Shown: one piece after another, positions 28,454-36,506 of the stretch | Numbering within the stretch: the first letter of the stretch is position 1 | Layout of the letters: every line of letters begins with the position of its first letter | DNA from: Salinimicrobium tongyeongense | GTDB lineage: Bacteria; Bacteroidota; Bacteroidia; Flavobacteriales; Flavobacteriaceae | Reading direction: 5' to 3' | Assembly: GCF_026109735.1 (NCBI RefSeq) | Contig: NZ_CP069620.1 | Span: 1,984,001-2,048,000 of the forward strand | Length of the DNA stretch: 64,000 nt | Translations under genes and position numbers: made by a program | Notes under the pieces: model-generated | Database searches by the model: none | Told to the model about the DNA's origin: nothing | The model's input: only the letters and a program-made list of their open reading frames with translations

Positions 28454-29047
28454 CTACCGGTAGACTTTTCTCTTCTTTATTTGCAGTTCCCCTTTCTTTT
28501 CAAGAGATTTTGTGGCGCGTATCACGGTCTCTACCCGCAGGCCGGTAAGATCGGCAAGCTGTTGGCGGGTAAGGTTTAGACGGTAAGTGTACTTTCCTTC
28601 AACTTTATCTACATGCTTTAGATAATCTATGATACGAAGAATCCTGTGCTCGGGTTCCTGACTCGATATTTCTGAAACCATGATGGCTTTGTAGTAAAGC
28701 CTTTTTGCCAGGGTTTCGGTGATCTTGAGATGAACTTTTGGATTTGACGAAAGCAGTTCTAAAAATTGCTCTTTTGAAAGCTGAAAAACTTCGGCATCCG
28801 AAATTGCTTCGGCGTTTGCCGGATATTTCACGTTTGCCAGCAGCGGCGGTTCTCCAAAACTCTGCCCTATAGAAAAGATTCCCTGAATGAACTCCTTGCC
28901 ATCTTCGTTGTAGTTGTTCATCTTGATCTCTCCTGAAGCTACCTGGTAGAAATTAAGAGCCGATTCCCCTTCGCGGAATAACTGATCTCCTTTAGAAAAA
29001 GCCACGCGTTTGGCGCCATGGTTAAGCAACAGGTTCTCGTCTATCAT
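28454..29047 (-). CDS. Crp/Fnr family transcriptional regulator
   Basis: A 197-residue regulator with an N-terminal cyclic-nucleotide-like beta-roll (about 10-125), a dimer helix, and a winged helix whose recognition helix is RVETVIRATKSL. The Glu and Arg spaced as in Fnr/Dnr proteins favour TGA/TCA half-sites. The protein has no cysteine at all, so it cannot hold the oxygen-sensing iron-sulphur cluster of E. coli Fnr. A heme- or NO-based sensor like Dnr is more likely. It is last in a six-gene run starting at 33312 whose promoter has a TGA/TCA box, so it may be self-regulated and may control nirK, the cbb3 locus, ccoI and the haemoglobin operon. Confidence 0.88.
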   Translation of the reverse strand: MIDENLLLNHGAKRVAFSKGDQLFREGESALNFYQVASGEIKMNNYNEDGKEFIQGIFSIGQSFGEPPLLANVKYPANAEAISDAEVFQLSKEQFLELLSSNPKVHLKITETLAKRLYYKAIMVSEISSQEPEHRILRIIDYLKHVDKVEGKYTYRLNLTRQQLADLTGLRVETVIRATKSLEKKGELQIKKRKVYR

Positions 29048-29051
29048 AAAA

Positions 29052-29351
29052 CTACTGGTGGGAATTTATGAGCTCAACCAGGTTGGCCTTGGGCACCACG
29101 CCCGATTGCCGCCATAGTTGTTCGCCATTTTTAAAGAGAATAAGGGTGGGCACGCCCCGTACCTGAAATTTTTCGGCCAGCGCCTGATTTCTGTCTACAT
29201 CTATCTTTACTATTTTCACCTTGTCCCCCAAATCGGCTTTGGCTTCTTTAAGTATGGGCGCAAGGGTTTTGCAGGGGCCACACCAGTCGGCAAAAAAATC
29301 TACAAGCACTGGTTTATCATCCTGGATGATCTCGCTAAATTTACTTTTCAT
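29052..29351 (-). CDS. Thioredoxin
   Basis: A 99-residue cytoplasmic thioredoxin with the redox motif WCGPC (C24 and C27), the buried Asp region VDFFADW, and the cis-Pro in [11 protein letters not shown]. No signal peptide. It starts 4 bp before the Crp/Fnr gene and lies 64 bp after the CoA-transferase gene, so it belongs to the low-oxygen operon. It is a dithiol reductant; the specific partner is unknown. Confidence 0.93.
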   Translation of the reverse strand: MKSKFSEIIQDDKPVLVDFFADWCGPCKTLAPILKEAKADLGDKVKIVKIDVDRNQALAEKFQVRGVPTLILFKNGEQLWRQSGVVPKANLVELINSHQ

Positions 29352-29383
29352 ATTTTCTTTTTTAAAGCTATCTAAAGGTACTC

Positions 29384-29398
29384 AAAAATGGCATTTTT
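29384..29398. repeat. Dispersed palindrome copy G
   Basis: AAAAATGGCATTTTT followed by GGAAAGTATTTTCAG, inside the operon between the CoA-transferase stop and the thioredoxin start, so it is transcribed. In RNA it would form a short AU-rich hairpin before the thioredoxin gene. Confidence 0.7.
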
Positions 29399-29415
29399 GG
29401 AAAGTATTTTCAGGC

Positions 29416-30690
29416 CTACCTTATTCCGGAGAGCCTTTTATGAGCTTCCTCTTCCAGGGCTGCCCTATGGTTTGGGTGAGCGATAGAGATGAGGGCTTTA
29501 GCTCTTTGTTTCAGGTTTTTTCCGTAGAGATTTACCACGCCGTATTCTGTAGCGATGTAATGCACGTGTGCCCGGGTAGTGGTAACACCTGCGCCTTCGC
29601 GTAGGCTGGGAACGATCTTGGAAATGCCTTTTGCGGTGGTTGAAGGCATGGCAATTATGGCTTTTCCGTCTTTAGAGAGGGAAGCCCCACGAATAAAATC
29701 CATTTGTCCGCCCACGCCCGAGTACTGGTAAGTTCCAATGGTATCGGCGCAAACCTGGCCGGTAAGGTCAATTTCTATGGCGCTGTTTATGGCAGTTACC
29801 TTAGGGTTCCTTCTAATGATCGCAGTGTCATTGGTGTAAGCCGCTTCTTTAAAATGTATCATTGGGTTATCGTCAATGAAATCGTACAGCTTTGGGGAGC
29901 CTAGCGCAAAGCAGGTCACGATCTTGCCGGTTTTCACCTCTTTTTCTTCCCCGGTGATGATGCCTTTTTCAATAAGCGGTAAAACCCCGTCAGAAAACAT
30001 TTCGGTGTGAATCCCAAGGCGTTTGTGGTTCATGAGGTTGCTGAGCACCACATTTGGAATGGCACCAATTCCCATTTGCAGGGTTGCGCCGTCTTCAATG
30101 AGTTCGGCTACATTTTTTCCTATTTGCTTTTCAATTTCTGAAGCTTCTACAGGCAGGTGTGAGTGTAAAGGTAAATTTGCCTCTACTGCGGCTGTGATCT
30201 GGCTTACGTGAATAATCCCGTCACCGTGGGTTCTTGGTACCTGCGGATTTATTTGTGCAATCACCGTTTTAGCGGTTTGTATGGCAGGCAGGGTAATATC
30301 TACGGAAAGGCCCAGCGAACAAAACCCGTGTTTATCGGGAGGGGAAACCTGAATAAAAGCCACATCAAGCGGAAGGATATTCTTCCTGAATAAAATGTGG
30401 ATCTCGCTTAAAAAAATAGGAATGTAAGCCCCGTATTCCGAATTTACCGCATCGCGCACATTGCCGGCGGCAAAACAGCTGTTAAGGGAAAAAGCTTCCC
30501 TGTAGGGTGGCTGGGTGTACTTGGCAGGGCCTTCGGTATGAATATGAAAAATCTCTACATTCTTAAGCTCTTTGTAGCGATCAACAAGGGCATCTATCAG
30601 GATATTGGGCGTCATGGCCGCTCCCTGGAAAAATATTCTGTTACCCGATTTTACATAAGACACGGCCTGGGCAGCACTGACTAATTTCAT
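29416..30690 (-). CDS. Acetyl-CoA hydrolase/transferase family protein
   Basis: A 424-residue class I CoA-transferase, like 4-hydroxybutyrate CoA-transferase or acetyl-CoA hydrolase. It moves CoA between acyl groups through a glutamyl-CoA thioester. The catalytic Glu lies in NSAIEIDLTGQV, and GVGGQMDFIRGA and the N-terminal GNRIFFQGAA fit the family. Length is usual. It lies 5 bp downstream of a YceI gene in the operon 33312-28454. A fermentative acid/CoA exchange function under low oxygen is an inference. Confidence 0.88.
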   Translation of the reverse strand: MKLVSAAQAVSYVKSGNRIFFQGAAMTPNILIDALVDRYKELKNVEIFHIHTEGPAKYTQPPYREAFSLNSCFAAGNVRDAVNSEYGAYIPIFLSEIHILFRKNILPLDVAFIQVSPPDKHGFCSLGLSVDITLPAIQTAKTVIAQINPQVPRTHGDGIIHVSQITAAVEANLPLHSHLPVEASEIEKQIGKNVAELIEDGATLQMGIGAIPNVVLSNLMNHKRLGIHTEMFSDGVLPLIEKGIITGEEKEVKTGKIVTCFALGSPKLYDFIDDNPMIHFKEAAYTNDTAIIRRNPKVTAINSAIEIDLTGQVCADTIGTYQYSGVGGQMDFIRGASLSKDGKAIIAMPSTTAKGISKIVPSLREGAGVTTTRAHVHYIATEYGVVNLYGKNLKQRAKALISIAHPNHRAALEEEAHKRLSGIR

Positions 30691-30695
30691 ATTCT

Positions 30696-31268
30696 TTATT
30701 TTTTTACCTGGAGGTTAAATTCAATATCGATCTCGTCTTTTACAACGATCATCCCAAACAGCTTTTTTGGAGCCTCTAGGCCGTAATCTTTGATGTTGAG
30801 GTGCAGTTTTCCTTTAAATTCGGCTATCACGGCGTTCTTTATGCCAACAGGCAGCTCGTAGAACCTTTCTTTGCCTGCTATGGTAATGCCCACTTTTGCG
30901 ACTGCTTTTGTAGGGGAAGACATGCTTACTTCAGTGAGCTCGAGAAGTATTTTTGGGTGTTTGTCGGTTTGCAGGAGGTCGTGAAAATCGCGGTTAATAC
31001 CTTTGCTGCCGCAGTCAAAGCCCTTGTTGTTAAGAGTGAGAACGGCTCCTGTAAATACAATTTTACTGCCCTGCTGGGTGTAGGTGATGTTCTGAGAATC
31101 TTCTAAATATGAATTATCGAATTCACATTTAAAAGCGGCAATGTTAGAATCGCCAATAATAGTAAGCTCACTGCTGGGGAGCACTGTGATCTTTCTTTTC
31201 TGAAAATCCTGTGCGCATGTTACCGCACTACAGAAAAGCACCAATAAAACAAACGCAATTTTTTTCAT
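30696..31268 (-). CDS. YceI-like periplasmic protein
   Basis: About 190 residues with a signal peptide (KKIAFVLLVLFCSAVTCA). I prefer the Met at 31268 over an upstream Met at 31310 because the latter puts 14 non-signal residues before the signal peptide. The mature part is a YceI-type lipocalin-like beta barrel, a fold known to bind isoprenoid lipids. The typical motifs (TIIGDSN, GDEI near the end) are diverged compared with the paralogue at 32722. It stands between the porin-like and CoA-transferase genes. Confidence 0.8.
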   Translation of the reverse strand: MKKIAFVLLVLFCSAVTCAQDFQKRKITVLPSSELTIIGDSNIAAFKCEFDNSYLEDSQNITYTQQGSKIVFTGAVLTLNNKGFDCGSKGINRDFHDLLQTDKHPKILLELTEVSMSSPTKAVAKVGITIAGKERFYELPVGIKNAVIAEFKGKLHLNIKDYGLEAPKKLFGMIVVKDEIDIEFNLQVKK

Positions 31269-31341
31269 TTTTTTAAAGTTAAAAAAAATGGGGGAATTTA
31301 ATTCCCCCATTTTCTGGCTAGTTCAAACGAATCTTAATTTC

Positions 31342-32664
31342 TTAGAAGCTGATTACTGCTTCGACGTTAAAGCCGTTGAATTGTCCTTCATGGTGGATAT
31401 CCGCTTGTGGATAGTCATTGTAGTTCTGGTTAACATACTCAACTTTAGTTAAGATGTTTTTGGTCATAAACCATCCACCTCCAATGTTGAAGCGGTTAAC
31501 TTTTACATCATCACCAGATTTAAGTTCACCGTTTACAGTGTTGTAACGTGCACCTAAGTAGAAGTTTTCATCTGCTCCAAATCTGTAAAGAAGTTCACCG
31601 GCGTACTGGTTCCAGGTTCTTTCGTCAGTTTCAGAAGCATATTTTCCTTTGGCTCTTTCATAGATTCCGAAGAATTCAAGACCACCTGCTTTGATGAAAG
31701 GGTTGATCATGAAAGCAGTCATTTCATTTTTAAGGTCGGGGTTAATTCTACCAGATCTAAAGCCGTCTCCAACTGCAGTTCCGTCAGGAAGGCTACCGCT
31801 CATTACGTTGTAGTATCTTGAACCTGCACGGTCACCGCTGTAAAGGTAGATGTTTTTGCTTTGGTTGCTGTGGAATAGAGATCCTGTCAATCTAAATCTG
31901 AAGTCTTCAGAAATTTGCTTGTCATAACCTATTTTGGCTAAAAGAGATGGGCTGGTGTGGCCTTCACTGCTGGTTGACTGGTTCAATTTACCGTTGGTGA
32001 ATCCAACCATACCTAACCATCCGTCGTTGAAATAGTAGATCTCACCACCTACTTCAGTAGTAAAGCTGTCCATAAGGTAGTTTCCAACAAATGGGTTGTA
32101 AAGAGCCATCGCGTTGTCAGATCTTCTGAAGTGGGCGTCACCGTAGTTGTTCTCCATGTGACCAAACTTAATTCTCAAGTGCTCCATAAGTCCTGAAGCA
32201 AGACCTTCGCTGATGAAGTCAAGGTTGTCTACCTGCAGGTACCCGCCTTTTACGTAAGCTTCTGGGTGGTGTTGAGAAGAAAGATAGGTGTTAAGGTGTA
32301 CTCTAACTCCTTTTGCAAGAAGAATGTCAAAGGTCATGTTTGCAGTAGCAAGGTTAAAATCTTTTCCAAGCTCATATACAGGGAGAGTGCTTTCGTTTTC
32401 CTGCTCAAGACCCTGGAACTGTAGTGCAAATGCACCTCCAAGTCTTACCTGTACTCCTTCAAATTCTTCAAGGTTAATATCTTTGTTAGGTTCAAAAGTA
32501 TTTACACCGCGTTGATCTGGATATCTGTAGTTAGGAAGGCTTCTATCCCAAAGGGTTTTGCTGTCGTTGTCTTCCACAACCAGAACATCTACATCTTGTG
32601 CCTGTGCCTGAAAGCCCATGGCCATCAAGAGGGCAATACCGGAATATTTAATTAGATTTTTCAT
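31342..32664 (-). CDS. Porin-like outer-membrane beta-barrel protein
   Basis: A 440-residue protein with a signal peptide cleaved after FQAQAQ near residue 22. The mature sequence shows alternating amphipathic strands and ends in FNVEAVISF, with the terminal Phe expected of outer-membrane barrels. It has a loose resemblance to phosphate-selective-type porins (LRIKFGHMENNYGDAHFRR). It is flanked by two YceI genes in an operon with a Crp/Fnr-type promoter. The substrate is unknown. Confidence 0.8.
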   Translation of the reverse strand: MKNLIKYSGIALLMAMGFQAQAQDVDVLVVEDNDSKTLWDRSLPNYRYPDQRGVNTFEPNKDINLEEFEGVQVRLGGAFALQFQGLEQENESTLPVYELGKDFNLATANMTFDILLAKGVRVHLNTYLSSQHHPEAYVKGGYLQVDNLDFISEGLASGLMEHLRIKFGHMENNYGDAHFRRSDNAMALYNPFVGNYLMDSFTTEVGGEIYYFNDGWLGMVGFTNGKLNQSTSSEGHTSPSLLAKIGYDKQISEDFRFRLTGSLFHSNQSKNIYLYSGDRAGSRYYNVMSGSLPDGTAVGDGFRSGRINPDLKNEMTAFMINPFIKAGGLEFFGIYERAKGKYASETDERTWNQYAGELLYRFGADENFYLGARYNTVNGELKSGDDVKVNRFNIGGGWFMTKNILTKVEYVNQNYNDYPQADIHHEGQFNGFNVEAVISF

Positions 32665-32721
32665 TTTTGATACATTAAAAAAGTTGATAGTTGAATTTTA
32701 AAATTTGTCGTTGAATTAGAA

Positions 32722-33312
32722 TTATTTAGTAAAAACAGTCTGGAATTTAATGTTGACTTCATCTCCTGTGGTGATAGTTCCAAACATGGCTGTTGGGGGA
32801 TCCACTTTAAAATCGGTCATTTTTATTTTTTTGTCGCCGCTTAGAGTGATTTTGTCACCGGCAACTTTGGCATCAAAGATCAATTCTACGTTCTTCTTGG
32901 TGCCTGCAATGGTAAGTACACCATTAGTAGTTACCTTACATGAGGTTTTTGAAGTGCAATCAAGGTTTTTAACGCTTGATAATTCGTAGGTGATTCTTCT
33001 GTGCTTATCGGTATCAAGAGCCTTATAGGTGTTTTTGTCCATTCCGCCCTTTCCACTCTTCAAGCTTTCGGCAACTACTGCAAACTGTAATTGATCAAGT
33101 TGCACCAATTGTCCGTCTTCCATTTGAACCTTTATACTTCCCTGGAGTTCTTTTGCGCTTAACTCCCAATCATGTATGTTTGAGGTTCCTTCCACTTTTA
33201 AACTGGAGGCTCCGCTATTTACATTAAAGGTTTGCCCTGCCATAGTATTGGCAGAAAAGACCATTACCAGAAAGCTTCCAATTACTAACCAAAGGTTCTT
33301 TTTTGTGTTCAT
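32722..33312 (-). CDS. YceI family periplasmic protein
   Basis: A 196-residue protein with signal peptide (LVIGSFLVMVFSANTMAGQ) and the YceI signature: SLKVEGTSNIHDWEL, LKSGKGGMDKNTYKALD, and GDEVNIKFQTVF at the end. The family binds amphiphilic or isoprenoid ligands in the periplasm. First gene of the six-gene operon running down to the Crp/Fnr gene. Its promoter carries the TATGA-N6-TCA box. Confidence 0.88.
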   Translation of the reverse strand: MNTKKNLWLVIGSFLVMVFSANTMAGQTFNVNSGASSLKVEGTSNIHDWELSAKELQGSIKVQMEDGQLVQLDQLQFAVVAESLKSGKGGMDKNTYKALDTDKHRRITYELSSVKNLDCTSKTSCKVTTNGVLTIAGTKKNVELIFDAKVAGDKITLSGDKKIKMTDFKVDPPTAMFGTITTGDEVNIKFQTVFTK

Positions 33313-33335
33313 GATTTTTGTTTTTAATTATGATA

Positions 33336-33380
33336 CAAAGATGGCACAGATATGAGCGGTAGAGTATGACGCGGGTCAGC
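33336..33380 (-). promoter_or_regulatory. Crp/Fnr-type promoter of the yceI-porin operon
   Basis: TATGA-CGCGGG-TCAGC (33365-33380), with the inner palindrome TGAC-GCGG-GTCA, is centred 36.5 bp from the 3' base of CATCTTTG (33336-33343, minus strand), a one-mismatch TAnnTTTG element. The spacing is the same as at nirK, ccoS, ccoI and the haemoglobin operon. Confidence 0.72.
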
Positions 33381-33549
33381 TTTCGGCAAGATTCTCACAG
33401 GGAATGGTTTTAAATTTTAAGTCCGCATTCACATTCGTGTAATCAGCTTTAAATTAGCTAGTTATGATGATTGTTTTTTAAATGGCATTTTGAAAAGCTG
33501 ATTTTGCTCATAATTTCACCGATTAAATTTGCCCTCAAAGTTCCAAAAG

Positions 33550-33681
33550 ATGCCCAGCGGTGGCAAGAGATTAAGAAATTTTAACCAGAATTTAGTAGGA
33601 GGGAGTGAAAACCCGGAGAAATATGTCCGAATTATTAAAATGGTTAATGCCACTAAAGAAGAAATGATAACAAAGCTTTAA
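33550..33681 (+). CDS. Possible small ORF, 43 residues
   Basis: A short open frame with a basic start (PSGGKRLRNFNQN) and a helical end (YVRIIKMVNATKEEMITKL). It ends 7 bp before the TauE/SafE-like stop on the other strand. No signal peptide and no recognised family. It could be a remnant of a longer gene. Apart from it, the gap 33381-33687 has one degenerate dispersed palindrome at 33480-33492. Confidence 0.3.
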   Translation: MPSGGKRLRNFNQNLVGGSENPEKYVRIIKMVNATKEEMITKL

Positions 33682-33687
33682 CAACTA

Positions 33688-34389
33688 TTAGTGGCAGCTT
33701 GCCGAAGCATTCACCACAGCCGTTTGTGGCGCAGGAGATAGATATGGAATATCAAGGCCCATTCCTCTTATAATAAAGAGAAGGCCAATCACAACTACAA
33801 CAACCGGAATGAACCTTTGCACCTGCTTTCTCAAGGCTCCTCCCAGAAATCGGCTAAAGTAGACTGCGGTGGTCATAAGAGGAATGGTGCCAAGGCCAAA
33901 GATTACCATATAAAGGCTTCCTGTGAGCATTTCGCCCGAAGCCAGCGCGGCAAATACGGCCATATACACCAGGCCACAGGGCAGCAGGCCGTTTAAAAAG
34001 CCAATAGTAAAGAAAGTATCGGGCGTTCTTTTTTTGAGGGCGGCCCCCAAAGATGATTTTATCTGCCCCACAAACCGGTACAATGGCCGGGAAAAATTTA
34101 TTTTGCTGAAGCTTTTGGATGGTAGGAGTATGGCCAGGATCATAAGAACCCCAATCCCAATAGACAGTTGTTGCTGGATCCCAAAAAGGTCAAAACTCTT
34201 GCCCAGTAGCCCAAACACCAGGCCTATTAGCGCATATGAGAAAAGCCGCCCAAAATGGTACAGGAATATCTGAAGCAGTTTCAACACTTTATTGTCACGC
34301 GACAACGGAAGCATAAATGCAATTGGGCCGCACATCCCAATGCAGTGAAAACTGCCAAGTAGGCCTAATATGAAGGCAGAGTAGAGCAT
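33688..34389 (-). CDS. TauE/SafE-like membrane protein of the cbb3 locus
   Basis: A 233-residue protein with six helices. The first helix carries GSFHCIGMCGP and a later one GFLNGLLPCGLVY, giving paired Cys/Pro motifs like those of DsbD-type and heavy-metal-handling membrane proteins. In Bacteroidetes and proteobacteria this gene regularly closes cco loci, and a role in copper or thiol transport for oxidase assembly is likely but not proven. Its start overlaps the ccoH stop by one base. Confidence 0.85.
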   Translation of the reverse strand: MLYSAFILGLLGSFHCIGMCGPIAFMLPLSRDNKVLKLLQIFLYHFGRLFSYALIGLVFGLLGKSFDLFGIQQQLSIGIGVLMILAILLPSKSFSKINFSRPLYRFVGQIKSSLGAALKKRTPDTFFTIGFLNGLLPCGLVYMAVFAALASGEMLTGSLYMVIFGLGTIPLMTTAVYFSRFLGGALRKQVQRFIPVVVVVIGLLFIIRGMGLDIPYLSPAPQTAVVNASASCH

Positions 34390-34835
34390 TAATACAGGAT
34401 ATCCTCTTTAAAATAGAATTTTTCGCCCTTGTATTCCCAGTCAATAATAATGTTCCAGCGGCCGTCTATAAAGCGACTATCAGGTACGAGCAATTGATGT
34501 GAGGACAATGAAAGAGGAATTTCAGAGTCCAGCTGCTTGTTTGACGGCCGGTACAGGAACACATTTCCTTTAATGGAAGTAAACTCAAGTTCTGCCGGAA
34601 AAGTGATCAGCAAACCTTCGGGAGTTTGTTCCAGGTTGATATTTTCTGAAAGCAGGCCGGCATTTTTAGTCTTGTCCAGCTGCTCCTGAAATGTGAGTTC
34701 GTTTTTGTAATATTCTTCCACAACCAAATCATGGCTGTAAGCTTTATCGGTGATCATGGTGATCACAAAAAACATGATGAAGGCTATAAAACTAAATATA
34801 GCCAGTACCAGTGATGTGCCCCAGGATATTTTCAT
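34389..34835 (-). CDS. ccoH: FixH/CcoH family oxidase assembly protein
   Basis: A 148-residue protein with one N-terminal membrane helix (LVLAIFSFIAFIMFFVITM) and a periplasmic beta domain ending in DWEYKGEKFYFKEDIL, typical of FixH. It helps assemble or stabilise cbb3 oxidase. It lies 227 bp after ccoG, a gap that contains a dispersed palindrome copy and a hairpin-rich stretch, and overlaps the TauE/SafE-like gene. Confidence 0.87.
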   Translation of the reverse strand: MKISWGTSLVLAIFSFIAFIMFFVITMITDKAYSHDLVVEEYYKNELTFQEQLDKTKNAGLLSENINLEQTPEGLLITFPAELEFTSIKGNVFLYRPSNKQLDSEIPLSLSSHQLLVPDSRFIDGRWNIIIDWEYKGEKFYFKEDILY

Positions 34836-34950
34836 GATCTTGTCTTTTAATTTTCAGAAGAACTTGGTCTTTCTGAGGTTTCTTATTTCTCTATTTGTTG
34901 AACAGTCTGCCTATTCGTAATTCCTTTGCTTTACTCTTTTATTACTCCTC

Positions 34951-34965
34951 AAAAATGGCATTTTT
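34951..34965. repeat. Dispersed palindrome copy I
   Basis: AAAAATGGCATTTTT followed by GGGAAGTATTTTTCAG and, 19 bp on, TTTTTCTGCGGAAG. It lies between ccoG and ccoH within the presumed operon and represents the longest version of the repeat. Confidence 0.72.
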
Positions 34966-35061
34966 GGGAAGTATTTTTCAGTTCTTTTTCTGCGGAAGGC
35001 TTCAGTATCGCTTTGAATACCACTGTTGCTGAAGGTTTTTTCTTCAGCAGCCGTTATTTTA

Positions 35062-36480
35062 TTACCTGAAGCTCCTGGGCCCCATAAAATTTGTGCTGGT
35101 GGTCTCTATGAGCTTCTCGCCACTGTACACGCCTATTTCCACACTGTTTTTTTCATCTTTTAAAAGCGCTTTCGGGATCTCGATAAATAAAGTGCCTTCT
35201 GCAAGGCCTTTTTCGGGAACTGTGATTTTCTCGTGGGTGACAGATTCAATACTTCCGTTGTGGGAAAGCAGCTTAAAATGTACATCTTCAAAACTACCGG
35301 TAGTTTTATTTATGAGTTTAAAGGTGTAAACATTGCTAATCATGTTATTCTCGTGAGTCTCATAAAGCTGCCCCGGAAGCCTTAAAACTGTGGCTTCAAC
35401 ATCGGTCCTTAAAAACAACATTCCCGAAAGAATTCCAACAAGTACAAACAGGATGGCAGCATATCCTTTCATCCTGGGGTTGAACCTGAATTTTTCTTCT
35501 TTTTCAATATTCTCTTCAGAATAAAAACCTATTAGCCCCCGTGGGAGGTCTACCTTGTCCATCATGGCGTCGCAGGCATCTATACAGGCGGTGCAGTTGA
35601 TGCATTCCAGCTGTGTTCCATTCCTTATGTCGATTCCGGTAGGGCAAACATTCACGCACTGGGAACAGTCAATACAATCTCCTTTTCCCAGCTGGGCGCG
35701 ATCTTCATTTTTTCTGAATTTTGAACGTCCTTTTGATCTTTCCCCTCTTTTATGGTCATAAGCCACCACTACAGATTTCTTGTCGAGCAGCACACTTTGC
35801 AACCTTCCGTAGGGGCAGGCAATGGTACAAACCTGTTCCCTGAACCACGAAAAGATGAAATAGAAGACGCCGGTAAAAATTAGAAGCCCTATAAATGTGC
35901 TTAGGTTTTCTAGCGGGCCTTCAGTAACATATCTCAGCAGTCTTTCGCTGCCCACGAGATACGCAAGAAAAACATTGGCAATCCCGAATGAAATAAGGAA
36001 GAACAGGAACCATTTAAAGCCTTTCTTTCTTATTTTATCGCTATTCCATTCCTGTTTGTCCAGCCTCATTTGTGCCCCGCGGTCACCTTCTATCCAGTAT
36101 TCGATCTTCCGGAAGACCATTTCCATAAAGATGGTCTGCGGGCAAATCCAGCCGCAAAATATGCGGCCAAAGGCAGAGGTGAAAAGCGTGATGAACAAAA
36201 CGCCAATGATCATTGCGGTAACCCCCAGGTAGAAATCCTGCGGCCAGAAGGGTTGCCCGAAAATGAAAAATTCTCTTTCCAGTACATTGAGCATCATGAA
36301 CTGGTTTCCATTTATATGAATAAATGGAGATGCGATTAGAAAAAGAAGCAGGAACCAGGTTAAGTGCGTGCGGTACTTATAAAACCGGCCTTCAGGTTTT
36401 TTTGGATACACCCAGGCGCGTTTACCTTCGGCATTCATGGTGCCTATCCTGTCTCTAAAGTTGTTCTCTGCTCTTTCCAC
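35062..36480 (-). CDS. ccoG: Cytochrome c oxidase accessory protein CcoG (FixG/RdxA)
   Basis: A 472-residue membrane iron-sulphur protein that reduces copper for insertion into cbb3 oxidase. Helices lie near 40-58, 85-110, 160-180, 195-215 and 340-360. Cys motifs include FCGWICPQT, CTIACPYG, and two 4Fe-4S ferredoxin clusters (CIDCSQCVNVCP and CINCTACIDACD). The C-terminal 100 residues form the immunoglobulin-like FixG domain. It lies 26 bp after ccoP. Confidence 0.95.
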   Translation of the reverse strand: MERAENNFRDRIGTMNAEGKRAWVYPKKPEGRFYKYRTHLTWFLLLFLIASPFIHINGNQFMMLNVLEREFFIFGQPFWPQDFYLGVTAMIIGVLFITLFTSAFGRIFCGWICPQTIFMEMVFRKIEYWIEGDRGAQMRLDKQEWNSDKIRKKGFKWFLFFLISFGIANVFLAYLVGSERLLRYVTEGPLENLSTFIGLLIFTGVFYFIFSWFREQVCTIACPYGRLQSVLLDKKSVVVAYDHKRGERSKGRSKFRKNEDRAQLGKGDCIDCSQCVNVCPTGIDIRNGTQLECINCTACIDACDAMMDKVDLPRGLIGFYSEENIEKEEKFRFNPRMKGYAAILFVLVGILSGMLFLRTDVEATVLRLPGQLYETHENNMISNVYTFKLINKTTGSFEDVHFKLLSHNGSIESVTHEKITVPEKGLAEGTLFIEIPKALLKDEKNSVEIGVYSGEKLIETTSTNFMGPRSFR

Positions 36481-36506
36481 TTCCTGCTGCCTTTCCTGTA
36501 TTTATC

